This document shows positions 22,701 through 32,314 of a DNA stretch of 64,000 bases, piece after piece. Origin of the DNA: Corynespora cassiicola (taxonomy: Eukaryota; Ascomycota; Dothideomycetes; Pleosporales; Corynesporascaceae); NCBI GenBank assembly GCA_022059125.1, contig JAEUWY010000023.1, positions 620,001-684,000 of the forward strand. The letters run 5' to 3'. The notes below the pieces were generated by a model, which was given only the letters and a program-made list of their open reading frames with translations, was not told the origin of the DNA and did not search any database. Every line of letters starts with the position of its first letter. Position 1 is the stretch's first letter. Position numbers and translations under genes: made by a program.

Positions 22701-25700
22701 CTGCAGAAGGCCCTTGATGTCGAGCGGAGCGATGTCAATGACGCCTTTTACCCAGTCTTTTGCCATCTTCTCAAATCTGACAAGAGTCGCATGGCGGAAC
22801 CTGTAATCGTCGGAAAGCTCAACGACAATATCCGACTTCCTAGAGGTGAAGGTTGAAGTCCACGTGTACTCGTCTGTATCGCCTTCCAGGCAACTGAAAA
22901 ACATGATTGAAAGCAATTCAAGCAGAGCGAACAGCGCCGTCTTCTGACAAAGGGTGGAGGGAACACTTTGGATGATAATATCAGCACACGCCTTGGCTGC
23001 CTGCTGCACTCGCTCAATCCGATGGCAGCACCCTGAAAATATGGTGGCTAGCTGCTGAGCGAGGTATGGTGTCGAGAATTTATGCAGCTTCCCTGAAATT
23101 GTCTTCGAGACATATGTTCTCGTGGCAGCGGTTGCGATGGCGAACATGCAGTTGCCCACCGGACCGCTCCTCAGCTTCGGGTCAAGGAAGTAGGCAAGAG
23201 CCTTGGTACAGTCACCAGTGCTGGCGCGTAACTCCTCGACTAGATATGCAGTGTTGATAAAGACGGCTTCGGGGTAGCTCAGGGCCTTGACGTCGGCTTC
23301 ACACATCGGGAGTAGTTTGGCCAGGCGTCTCTTCTGTTCCACTGCATGTTCCGGAGACTTTCCACGGCGCAAGACCGTGTTCAATTCAATATCGCTTTCC
23401 ACCAGGGCTGCACGCTCTTCAGCAATCAAAGGTTGACTAAACCGTGCGAGAGTACGAAGTTCGTCCATGTATTTCCTGCCAAGGTCTGAAGTGAGATCAA
23501 AGCCATGCACGACAATGTTGAACCAGGCATCTCGTTGAAGGCTAATGATCGAGTCATCGAGATTGCTGACATCTGTGAAGGTTTCGTTCCGCGAAAGCAA
23601 CGTAGCCAGAGGCAAAAGTAGCTGTGCAATTTCTTGGCCAGCAAGTTCGATATCACGAAGGTGGCGATGCGATGTTTCTTGTGCATCGCCCTTGCTGACA
23701 ATGGTGTCCAGCAGATACAGGAGGTAAGGCTCGAAAAGTGAAGAGTCGGCATCGATTTCGTTAGCCAGGAGGAGTCGCGCATTCATGACCTGAACTCGTC
23801 AGTAAACAGGGTTAAGGTAGTCTGCTGGTGGACTTACAGCCTCCAAGTTGCTCTCATCGTCCGTGACGAGCGCGTCATGGGCCACCTTCGAGTACAACTT
23901 GAGCAAGGCCCGGAACTCGGCTGGTGCACTGTGGATGCCGAGGAGAGCAGAGTCTGTAATAATCTTTGCAACCACGATCTTACTTGCTCGGCTCAGCTTC
24001 TGAATGAGCATGTTCAGCGCCAATGCAGTAATCTTCTCATCTTTGCAGTTGTTTGCAACAGATACGACTGTCTGAACTATAGTCGTGTGCACATGATGAG
24101 GTTCATCCAAGTCGCTCTCGGCCAGAGAAATTTCGCTTCCAGCGGCCTGCTGCTTGTACATGCCTGTAGCCCGAGACACTTTTCCGTTCAGCGCTGGGGA
24201 GGCTGTTACATCTCGGTCAGCGACTGGGCCAGCGCTGATGATGTTGCCCAGGCTGTACAAAGTTGTGATTATTGCATCCTGCGGCAGTAGGCTAAGTACC
24301 GACGCCAGGCAGTCTGCTGCCACCGATGCAGTCCGATGATCAAACCCGCCTTGCACGATGATGCGTGGCAGTGAACGACCCAATCCAGAGGCCATGGAGC
24401 TCGACATCTTCGCCAGTATAGCCATCGACTTGAGCACGGTGGATGCCAGAGTGAGGTCAGCAGTCTGGGCAGGGTCATTGATGGCCGTGTCCAGCCATGC
24501 CATTAGCACGTCTGGTTCTGCGATCTCGTCGTCATATATAGTGCAGCATAGGTACGTAGTGAGCACCTTTGCCTTGACGGAAGCGGCCTGACGTTGCTGC
24601 CATGCTGATCCAACACGCTGGAGGTAGTCCAGGTCATTCTCTAGACGCTCCATTTCTTCAACGGCAATCCTCGTTAGTCCATCTGCGAGCTCATCCTCGG
24701 AGTGGTCTTGCAATCGCTGCTTGTTTGTGTGTGACTTGCGTAGGAAATCCAGCACATCGTCCTGAGGATTACGCTCCGAAGAATCCACTAGCAGTGAAGC
24801 ACACGCAACCACAACCTTCAAGAAAGCATCATGGAGGATCATGGCACCAAGCGGCCGTCCGATCAGAGCATAGTGTTTAGCGTACCGCTTCCACTCCCTC
24901 AAACCATGCTGATGCGAACGCGCATTCCGAACAACAGACAAGGCCGTCTCAAAGGCAATCAAGAAGTTTTCCGTCAGAGAGGCTCGGACATCCTCAATGA
25001 ACTGCAGCCTCTCGTGTGCATTCCAGAACTTGGCATAGTCGGCCGCGGCATTCAAGAATCCCAACAGAGACATACTCTGGGTCATGACGCGCGCGAGCTC
25101 GCCATCAGGCTCGAAATCCACACGGTCATCATCATCGAACTGGTCCGCAGACAGTTCTGCCGCAGCCGCAAACCACCCCTTCAAGTATCTCGATATGATG
25201 GCGCTGACCTGGGGACGCAACTTGTCATGTTGCACGCCAATGGACAGGATCGCAGATGTGAGGCTGCCCGTGAGTACCTCATACGGCGAGGGATCGATAT
25301 TACGAAGGTTCGGGGAGGGAGCGAGGATCTGCGCGAAGGATTCGGGGAGGTAGGGAGACAGGCGCCTGAGGAGCTGCTCAGCGACCTCGGAAGATTGGAC
25401 GAAAGGCGCAGCTTTGCAGAGAGCGAGAACAGCCTCGAGCTCGGGCAGTTTCTAGACCAAAAAACGAATTGTCAGAGCCGTGTTTTGTACGAGGATCGCG
25501 GGGTGCGCTTTCGCTACGTGATCGCCGCGTGGAATGTCGGTGAGGACACACCATCGAAATGTTCGTGACGGGCGCGCCATCTTCTGAGCCTGCGCCATTG
25601 TGGAGGGCGGTCCCGTTGGGGCATCGTTTGTACAGACGCTGGAGATCTGGATTCGGGGATTTGCTTGGAGGGGCCTGCGCGGAGAGTTTGGCCAGCTTCT

Positions 25701-25726
25701 CGAGCGCATTGCTTCGAATGTTGCGC
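19746..25726 (-). CDS. STT4: Phosphatidylinositol 4-kinase STT4 (PI4K type III alpha); 5' end unresolved
   Basis: Exons resolved: complement(25552..25726), (23838..25451), (21471..23789) and (19746..21425), together about 1,928 residues, the usual STT4 size. The enzyme makes phosphatidylinositol 4-phosphate at the plasma membrane, supporting Pkc1 signalling, actin organisation and lipid transfer. A long helical-repeat region is followed by the lipid-kinase accessory domain and the PI3/PI4-kinase domain (PF00454), with GDDCRQD near its start, the catalytic loop DRHNGN about 146 residues from the end, and IDFGF as the metal-binding loop. The N-terminal sequence beginning NIRSNALEKLAKLS fits the family, but no in-frame ATG precedes it before a TAA; CTACAG at 25732-25727 looks like an acceptor, so a short first exon must lie upstream. 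Housekeeping and probably essential. Confidence 0.93.
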
Positions 25727-26151
25727 CTGTAGATGGTATGAGCTAATAAGATGCAATAATGCGGGCCAAATTAAGCATACATCGTGAATAATGGCCCTGT
25801 GAGAGGTCCCGCAGGTTCTCTGTGCAGTATATGTCGAAAGGATAGATTTAACTACGGGTTCGGGAGTGACGAAATGGAACGGCAGGGTTGCCAGCTCAGC
25901 GGAAAGCCCGCGGTGGCTCGTGCGCGTAGCTGTGCACCAATGAAGAACAATCACGTCCGATGCCACCACAGTAGATATCAAATTCGTGAGCAGACATTTG
26001 CGTCTATTATCTAAATGCTTGTGTGGTATTGACGCTGTATATGCAACAGCGCTATGCTTTTATGCAACGCTTCCCAAAAACCCTTTCCAAACGCCACGCT
26101 ATGCAAAACATGAGTGAACCCCTTCCATCGTATCCCATATCATACAAAACT
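25727..26151. other. Promoter region and probable first exon of STT4
   Basis: It must contain the start codon and first short exon of STT4 on the minus strand, which I could not place with confidence, and the 3' UTR of CDC6. No other gene seen. Confidence 0.5.
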
Positions 26152-28143
26152 TTAGAAAGCATCATCGCCTTCCAAGATACCCTTGAGCACACCGCTTCCA
26201 GGACCAACAAGTGCAGATGCCAGCTCTTTTGGATCCACAACACTTGCCACGCGGCGATCATCCACAGCAGGTGCACCAAATCCGCCGAATCCACCTCTGC
26301 CTTTCCTGCTTGGAGTGCTGACGGCCGAGACGAGAGATCCCGCCTTGCCCTCAACGGCGGACACCAATGAAAGAGTCTCCAAATTGCCAATGATGTCGCG
26401 GAACTCAGTGCTGGTAAGTGGATGAAGGCAGTTCTCGCGCTTGCACAGCTTAGTGTAAGCCTCAAACAGCTCTTTGATAGTGGGAGCAGTGTTATTCTTC
26501 CTGGATGGTGTGCCGGGGAAGACATCTGCAGCCGATGCACGCTTCCTCTTCTCCAAGGCCGACAGGGAGCACAAAGCCGCCTTTTGCTGGAGGTTGAGGT
26601 TGTTGAGACGCTGGACCGTTCCGTTACTGAAGATGATGGCAGTGATGCGAGCCATGTGAGAAATCGAGGCGCGAGGGGCAGTCTCAATTGTGAGCTGTGC
26701 CAGGGAGGCGGCCAGTGCGTTCTGGGGCTTTTTGGTGGGCGAACGGACGGCCGGCGAAGAGAGATTGATATTGTCGACCAGCGGAATCTTGGTCGGGGAT
26801 GGCGTAGGAGAAGGAGTAATCTCGGCAGCCTTCTTTGCGTGCTGGTCGCGGGTCTCAGCCTCGATCATATCAATGGCACGTCGGCAAATATCGAATGCCT
26901 TGCGCAGGTCGCCCGATTGGGCGGCCACCTTCTTGGAGAGGAACAGGATAGCTGAAGGATGGACGAATGGCACATGCTGTGAACCCTCTGGCACCAATGT
27001 TTTCAGCTTGGAGGTGATGACCGAGGAGATTTGCGCCGCAGTATAAGGCAAGAAAGGTAACAGTTGCGGCTTGAGGCCGCGGGACTTCAAGCGGGGGAGG
27101 AATCGGTCGGTGAAGTCGAGTGCGTTGGCAATGCCCACGAGAACGAGACCGGATGATTTCTGGAGCGACCATTCGAAGACGGTGTAGAGAAGGTCGGTAT
27201 CGAGCTCTGCAAGGTGATCCACTTCGTCGAGAGTCACGACGTACGACTGCTTGCGCTGCACGAAAAGCTCCTTGAGCGTGTCCATCTCTTCGCCCTCGGC
27301 GACTTCAGTGATGTCCATAAACTCCTCCAAAAGCGTCCGGTACAAGTCGGTGGCATTCTTGACGCTCATGCAGTTGACATAGCCAGTTTTGATGTTGTCT
27401 TCGGCTGCGATGGTGCGGCAGACTTCGCCGACGAATGCGCTCTTGCCGGTGCCGGGCGGGCCAGAGACGTAGATGCAGCCGGACTTTTTCGATTTGGTGC
27501 GGGTGGAGATGAAGTTCTCGAGCTCCGTGCGCTCCTCGCTGCGGCCGAAAAGGGCAGCTGGTGCCGAGCCCCTGGCGAACAGTTGGCGGCCCTCGTTGTA
27601 GACGGTGGGAGCGTTGTTACGGGGAGTATTGGGTGTATTAGGTGTCCGGGGCGTGATGGGTCGGCCAGCGACAATCAGGCGATGCCGGGGGGTCACGGCA
27701 ATCTTGTTGGACAGAGCATCCCGATGGCGAGGGGTTTTCGGCGGCTCCTGCTTCTCTGGCAGTGCGACAGGGGCCTTTGCGGGTGAATTCACTTTGGCAG
27801 CAGACAGAGGCACCCTTGACTCGTGAAGACCGTGCTTTGCGGGCGTGGAGTCGGCCCTCGACCGGCCGCGCTTTCCAACCGGCGTCTCCTCCTGAGCATC
27901 CACCTCCATTGCGTCGCCACTGTCGGCATTGCTCTTCTTCGGGGTAACAAACGGGTTCTCATTCTCGGCCTCGTCCAGGATCACGAAGCGTGTCTGTCGC
28001 TTTGCGCGAGTGGTGACGGCTGGGGTGACGTCCTCCGGCACCTGGTCGGACGTGTTGCGACGGGTCGAGGGCTGGCGGCGCTTGCTTGCCGCATCTGCGA
28101 GGGCAGAGCTGCGGGTTCTCTTTCCGAGGACAGTGGAAGGCAT
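26152..28143 (-). CDS. CDC6: Cdc6/Cdc18 replication licensing AAA+ ATPase, 663 aa
   Basis: Single exon. With the origin recognition complex and Cdt1 this protein loads the MCM helicase in G1. The start is the ATG at 28143 (MPSTVLGKRTR), which matches the family; the frame runs on 56 codons further upstream but only through a polyproline stretch coded by a GGT/CCA microsatellite in the leader. Seen: a basic, Pro/Ser/Thr-rich tail with several S/T-P-x-K/R sites (for example TPKK near residue 67, TPRH near 137 and 151) suited to CDK control, Walker A GPPGTGKS at 228-235, Walker B with DEVD at 306-309, a sensor region, and a C-terminal winged helix. Nuclear. Two ACGCGT boxes lie 340-380 bp upstream, fitting G1/S transcription. 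Confidence 0.93.
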   Translation of the reverse strand: MPSTVLGKRTRSSALADAASKRRQPSTRRNTSDQVPEDVTPAVTTRAKRQTRFVILDEAENENPFVTPKKSNADSGDAMEVDAQEETPVGKRGRSRADSTPAKHGLHESRVPLSAAKVNSPAKAPVALPEKQEPPKTPRHRDALSNKIAVTPRHRLIVAGRPITPRTPNTPNTPRNNAPTVYNEGRQLFARGSAPAALFGRSEERTELENFISTRTKSKKSGCIYVSGPPGTGKSAFVGEVCRTIAAEDNIKTGYVNCMSVKNATDLYRTLLEEFMDITEVAEGEEMDTLKELFVQRKQSYVVTLDEVDHLAELDTDLLYTVFEWSLQKSSGLVLVGIANALDFTDRFLPRLKSRGLKPQLLPFLPYTAAQISSVITSKLKTLVPEGSQHVPFVHPSAILFLSKKVAAQSGDLRKAFDICRRAIDMIEAETRDQHAKKAAEITPSPTPSPTKIPLVDNINLSSPAVRSPTKKPQNALAASLAQLTIETAPRASISHMARITAIIFSNGTVQRLNNLNLQQKAALCSLSALEKRKRASAADVFPGTPSRKNNTAPTIKELFEAYTKLCKRENCLHPLTSTEFRDIIGNLETLSLVSAVEGKAGSLVSAVSTPSRKGRGGFGGFGAPAVDDRRVASVVDPKELASALVGPGSGVLKGILEGDDAF

Positions 28144-28881
28144 CTTGGGTGACGGCAAGATGCTTGGGGGGAGGGGCGGCGGTGGTGGTGGTGGTGGTGG
28201 TGAGGGAGGTGCCTTGGGTGGGATGTTGAGGAAGAGAAGGAGCGTGGGCGCGTGCTTCTTTTCAGCAGGCGCGACGCGACCCGCGTAAAGTGGTCGTTGG
28301 CGCCTTGGCACCAGCCTCTCGCGTTACCCCCGCGACACCCATCACCACCACCGCCCATTGGATCACACGTCAGCGACACGGGCCTTTTTGGGAATGAAAT
28401 GGTGCCAATTCAGGTTTTCACACAAAGGGCTGGAGATGACTCCGGTGTCACCACGATTTACTGCCCTGCGAGGAACACGACTTGAACGCGTCCGACTTTG
28501 GGGGTTCATCTTCACGCGTCTGTGGCATCAATTCGAGTATAAACGATCCTTACAACAAGTGTACGATCACTTTCATTTATAGTTTGCCCGTAACTTCTGT
28601 ATAGGTTGTTTGCTCGCTCTCGTCTCGTGCAACGGCGTGGACAAGCGTTGGCCTCTCAGCTATTGAACGCCGTATGCATCGTCGACGTTATCCCTGCCAT
28701 CCACTTGTTTGCGCCAAATATTTGCTTACCCTGTTGATTGTGTGATCATAAGTTCAAGATGCCATACTTATTCCGAGAGTCCCATCGTGGAAAGAGGTCC
28801 TGCACCACATTACCCTTCATCAACACTGCGAGGACCTGATTTTTTTTCTTTCTCACAAAAGCTCTGCCATCTCATTTGATC
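28144..28881. other. CDC6 promoter/leader and flanking spacer
   Basis: It includes a GGT microsatellite near 28178-28203 in the CDC6 leader and two MCB-like ACGCGT boxes. The rest, up to the small gene at 28882, shows nothing further. Confidence 0.55.
28486..28519. promoter_or_regulatory. Pair of ACGCGT (MluI cell-cycle box) sites upstream of CDC6
   Basis: ACGCGT occurs at 28486-28491 and 28514-28519, 28 bp apart, 340-380 bp upstream of the CDC6 start. In budding and fission yeast such MCB elements bind MBF and drive G1/S genes, among them cdc18. Presence is seen directly; function here is inferred from that conservation. Confidence 0.5.
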
Positions 28882-29450
28882 ATGGCATTCTGGCCGTGTC
28901 CACTAGGCTTGCTCACGTCGGATCATCTTTACCATACGACGGACCCAACACCGGCTTTTGCAAGAGGTCGATACTGGTGGGGAGCACAGCCCTGCTGCGA
29001 ATGGTGCCAGCTGTGGAAACGTCACTACCCAGAATTCGTATGGCTCTTCTTCGCACTCCCGTCCGAAGTCACCTAAATTACTGACTAAACCCTTAGCTAT
29101 TGGGGCATCACCAATCTAACTTGTGCCTCATGTTTCCCGACTTTTTCTTTCCAATTGTAGACATGTATCATAAGACACACGATCATTTCGTTCGCGGGTG
29201 GTATCAGGGGCATCGAGACAAATTTTTGATAGCCCGAGAGGTGGAATCCATGTCAGAGCAGCTGTGGTTAATCTCAATGATGGTCGAAAGGAGCCCCTTC
29301 TTCAGGCACTTGGTTCCCAAGTGGCAGAGGATAGCGGACGAGTTACACATGTTGTCTTCTGAAGTCCAGACCAGTCCGCCGCGATACAGATACTTTAACA
29401 TGCCGAGGAACTATTTCACAAATGAGCTCATGTGGCCCGGACCCTCATGA
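28882..29450 (+). CDS. Hypothetical protein, 169 aa
   Basis: Two exons, 28882..29037 and 29097..29450. The 59-nt intron has a GTATGG donor, a TACTGAC branch-like motif and a CTTAG acceptor, and joins two open frames in phase. The product is rich in aromatic and His residues and has a cysteine cluster (CCEWC near residue 38), but no signal peptide or known domain is visible. The second half has a mixed helical look (YHKTHDHFVRGWYQGHRD). Support comes only from the open frames and splice signals. I do not recognise it. It lies between two well-defined housekeeping genes, so it may be lineage-specific or not a gene. Confidence 0.4.
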
Positions 29451-29607
29451 CTATAGTAAAGCGTAGCATATCAATACTTTTATTTTCGAGCGGTGTCTAC
29501 TCTTGGTTCTATAATCTTGAAGTCTTGATGCATGTACATCGTACAGATATCTTACACCACCAGTGTCACATTCCTGCTTCATTACAACGGCTTACACCCT
29601 GCCATCC

Positions 29608-30336
29608 CTATCTCTTCAATACACTCCCCTCAAAATCCCCAAGATTCGCCCTCTGCATGTCCGGTCTCCCCTCCAACAACCCCCTGACTCTCTCTTCAAA
29701 CGCCTTGACCATGACCTCCGCAACCTTGGGCGCCGCTCCCGCACTCAAGGTGGTATACAGGGGATTCGCAAACGCAAACTCGAGAGCAAGCGTAACCCTC
29801 GTGCTCTCCCTCCCCACCTCCTCCACCGTCCACCGACTCTTCAAATGCGTAAGCAACCCATTTTCCCCCTCCTTACGCTCTGCACTCGGCTGCTCTCCCA
29901 CCAGATGGTGTGCAATGTCGCGCCTATCGAGGTCCGTTTCCGTCTTTCCGCCTACGGACTCGACGATGCGGCCGGGAACGCAGTAGACGCGCGAAGTGAA
30001 GGTTTCGGTCAGGCTGCCAAAGCCGATGCTGAGGCGGCCCTCGGAGGGCCATCGGCGGTGGTAGGTAGCATCGGGAGCGGACCACTTAGTTACGTCCGAG
30101 GAGGGGCAGTACGGGAGGAAGGACGAGTAGCTCGAGACGTCGGAGATGATGGCGTAGATGGGGTGCGAGGGGTATGGCAACGTGCGCGAGGCGGAAAGCG
30201 TTTGCGGCTGCGAACTACCGAGCGGGCTGAAACTTGCGGGGAAGGGGTTCGGGAGGAACGTCCGACGAGAGGCGCGCGAGAGGGTAATAGAGGGTTGCAG
30301 GCGGAGGAGCGGCCGGAGGGTTTTGGGGGTCGCCAT
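29608..30336 (-). CDS. COQ10: Coq10, mitochondrial coenzyme Q-binding START-domain protein
   Basis: Single exon, 242 residues from the ATG at 30336; the upstream extension of the frame lacks family similarity. Coq10 binds ubiquinone and is needed for efficient respiration and Q delivery. The N-terminus (ATPKTLRPLLRLQPSITLSR and on) is Arg/Ser/Leu-rich with few acids, a typical matrix-targeting presequence. The START/polyketide cyclase-like fold (PF03364) follows: PYPSHPIYAIISDVSSYSSF, then FLPYC, the long strand ending IGFGSLTETFTSRV, and the C-terminal helix KVAEVMVKAFEERV. Divergent from the TRM140-like gene, sharing a 330-bp promoter. Confidence 0.9.
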   Translation of the reverse strand: MATPKTLRPLLRLQPSITLSRASRRTFLPNPFPASFSPLGSSQPQTLSASRTLPYPSHPIYAIISDVSSYSSFLPYCPSSDVTKWSAPDATYHRRWPSEGRLSIGFGSLTETFTSRVYCVPGRIVESVGGKTETDLDRRDIAHHLVGEQPSAERKEGENGLLTHLKSRWTVEEVGRESTRVTLALEFAFANPLYTTLSAGAAPKVAEVMVKAFEERVRGLLEGRPDMQRANLGDFEGSVLKR

Positions 30337-30666
30337 GGCGAGTGGAGACGAATTGGCACTTTTAGGAGGTATATGGAGGTTTTGGAAGCAAATGTCACCG
30401 TGTATGCATGGCTGGCTGGGGTGGGAACGCGTTGATGGGCTTGTCGCGATGGTGACGATATCGAAATCAAAAGCTAAGCTTTGCGGCTCAATGGGCGCAT
30501 GCCAGGGACCCCAAGGCCGCCATACCCAATGGGAGCTAGCGCAAGTCCTCCACCAAAATTTCCCCTCCACCCCGCCAAAAGCACATCCAGACATTTTCTA
30601 GCTCTCGCCATACAAATCTCGCCCTTCCTTCCGCCATATCTAGTACGCCCATAGGATTACGCAAAC
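30337..30666. promoter_or_regulatory. Shared divergent promoter of COQ10 and TRM140
   Basis: A 330-bp region between two housekeeping genes read outward. One ACGCGT hexamer occurs at 30427-30432. No TATA box is obvious. Confidence 0.45.
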
Positions 30667-32058
30667 ATGGCGGCCGATTCAGAAAGCCCCACAGAATCCC
30701 CCCGTTTCCAGACCAACGACGAAAAGTCCACCAAAAAGCAGCCAAAACAGCAACTCTCCAAAGCAATGGAGCACATGCGCTTCGCCGTAACCCACGACCC
30801 CGTCGCCAACCCTTCCGCCTCAAAACCTTCCTCGGGCACCTCCTCCCCTCCCGCCTCTACCTCCACCTCCCCACCCCCCGAATCCGACGCCTACGGCGTC
30901 CCCGCCTCGTACGCGCCAGTCCGCAAACCCGCCACGCGCTCGCACGACCCTGCCAACAACCAAAAGCGCACCGACCCCTTCAGCTTCGGCTCACGGTACC
31001 TCGAAGAGGGCGACGACATCTTCGAGTTCAACGCGTGGGACCACGTCGAGGTCGACGCCTCGTACCAAGCCTTCTCCGAGGAGCAATTCAGCCGCCAGCG
31101 CAGCGAGCCCGTCAGCGACTTTGACAAGAAGCGCTTCAACGACAACCCGGAGAAGTGGTGGAACCTCTTCTACAAGAACAACAAGGCCGGCTTCTTCAAG
31201 AATCGCAAGTGGCTCGCGCAGGAGTTTCCCATCCTCGATGAGGTTACGAGGGAGGAGAGTCCGCCGGCCACACTGCTCGAGGTCGGTGCTGGCGCGGGGA
31301 ACTCTGCGTTCCCCATCCTCGCCAAGAATAAGAACAAGGGGCTTAAGATCCACGCGTGCGATTTTTCTAAGACGGCCGTCGATGTGATTAGGGGGAATGA
31401 GGCGTACGATACCCAGTTTATACAGGCAGACGTCTGGGACGTGGCCGCATCCCCCGACTCCGAGAACGCCGGCCTGCCCCCGGGCCTCGCCGAGGGCAGC
31501 GTCGACGTCGTCCTCATGATCTTCATCTTCTCGGCGCTGAACCCGCGGCAGTGGGACCAGGCGGTGCGGAATGTGTGGCGCGTGCTGAAGCCCGGCGGAC
31601 AGGTGTTGTTCCGGGACTACGGGCGCGGGGACCTCGCGCAGGTGCGCTTCAAGAAGGGGCGGTACATGGAAGAAAACTTCTACGTGAGGGGCGATGGCAC
31701 GCGCGTCTACTTTTTCGAACAGGAGGAGTTGAAGGGGATTTGGGATGGTAGCGCTGCACTGCCTGGCAGTGAGGCTGCCCCGTCGACTGAGCAGCAGACT
31801 GAGGAAACAGATCCGCCCGCCGCGGACCTCGCTGCCCTTTCTCTCTCCGACCGCCCCCAGTTCGAGACTGTGCACTTCGGCGTCGATAGGCGCATGCTGG
31901 TTAATCGCCAGCGCCGCCTCAAAATGTATCGCTGCTGGATGCAGGCCGTGTTCCGCAAGGCGGGCCACGAGTCCGAAGTGCCGACGAGCACGATACGGCA
32001 GGACAAGGGGTCGAACAGAGAAGCAGAGGGAGAGGCAGAGGGGAAAGAGGAGGCGTGA
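30667..32058 (+). CDS. TRM140: tRNA N(3)-methylcytidine methyltransferase, Trm140/METTL2 type
   Basis: Single exon, 463 residues. The family methylates C32 in the anticodon loop of certain tRNAs (Thr, Ser) using S-adenosylmethionine. Seen: a disordered Ser/Pro-rich N-terminus, the family signature FNAWDHVEVD at about 121-130, DFDKKRFNDNPEKWWNLFYK, SAM motif I LLEVGAGAGN at 203-212, the acidic motif ACDFSKTAVDVI, and the later VLKPGGQVLFRDYGRGDLAQ and MEENFYVRGDGTRVYFF stretches that are highly characteristic. Unlike budding-yeast Abp140 there is no actin-binding extension. A Glu-rich tail ends the protein. Cytosolic. The start is the ATG at 30667, just after the divergent promoter shared with COQ10. 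Confidence 0.92.
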   Translation: MAADSESPTESPRFQTNDEKSTKKQPKQQLSKAMEHMRFAVTHDPVANPSASKPSSGTSSPPASTSTSPPPESDAYGVPASYAPVRKPATRSHDPANNQKRTDPFSFGSRYLEEGDDIFEFNAWDHVEVDASYQAFSEEQFSRQRSEPVSDFDKKRFNDNPEKWWNLFYKNNKAGFFKNRKWLAQEFPILDEVTREESPPATLLEVGAGAGNSAFPILAKNKNKGLKIHACDFSKTAVDVIRGNEAYDTQFIQADVWDVAASPDSENAGLPPGLAEGSVDVVLMIFIFSALNPRQWDQAVRNVWRVLKPGGQVLFRDYGRGDLAQVRFKKGRYMEENFYVRGDGTRVYFFEQEELKGIWDGSAALPGSEAAPSTEQQTEETDPPAADLAALSLSDRPQFETVHFGVDRRMLVNRQRRLKMYRCWMQAVFRKAGHESEVPTSTIRQDKGSNREAEGEAEGKEEA

Positions 32059-32314
32059 TTGAGGGAATGATATATAAACGTTTGGAATGAAGCTACATGA
32101 TTAATGCGTGGAAACAACGGATAGAGGCTTGATTAGATACCACGGTTAGAATACAAACGCAAGAGAGTATCCACAAAACGGATACACCACGAAGCAAGCA
32201 CGCAAGCATCACCAGCAGAGCGCAACACATTGAATCAACAACACATCATAGTATCACTAACCCCAAAACACCATCCCCGCTATACACCGCTACATCAAAC
32301 CCCGTACTCGCATC

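Noticed and set aside
24831..25568. 245-codon plus-strand open frame
   Set aside because: Shadow of STT4 exon sequence; no motifs.
28144..28311. 56-codon N-terminal extension of CDC6 with a polyproline run
   Set aside because: No ATG of its own, encoded by a CCA/GGT microsatellite, and the family start is the ATG at 28143.
30991..31968. 325-codon minus-strand open frame
   Set aside because: Shadow of the TRM140-like gene on the opposite strand.
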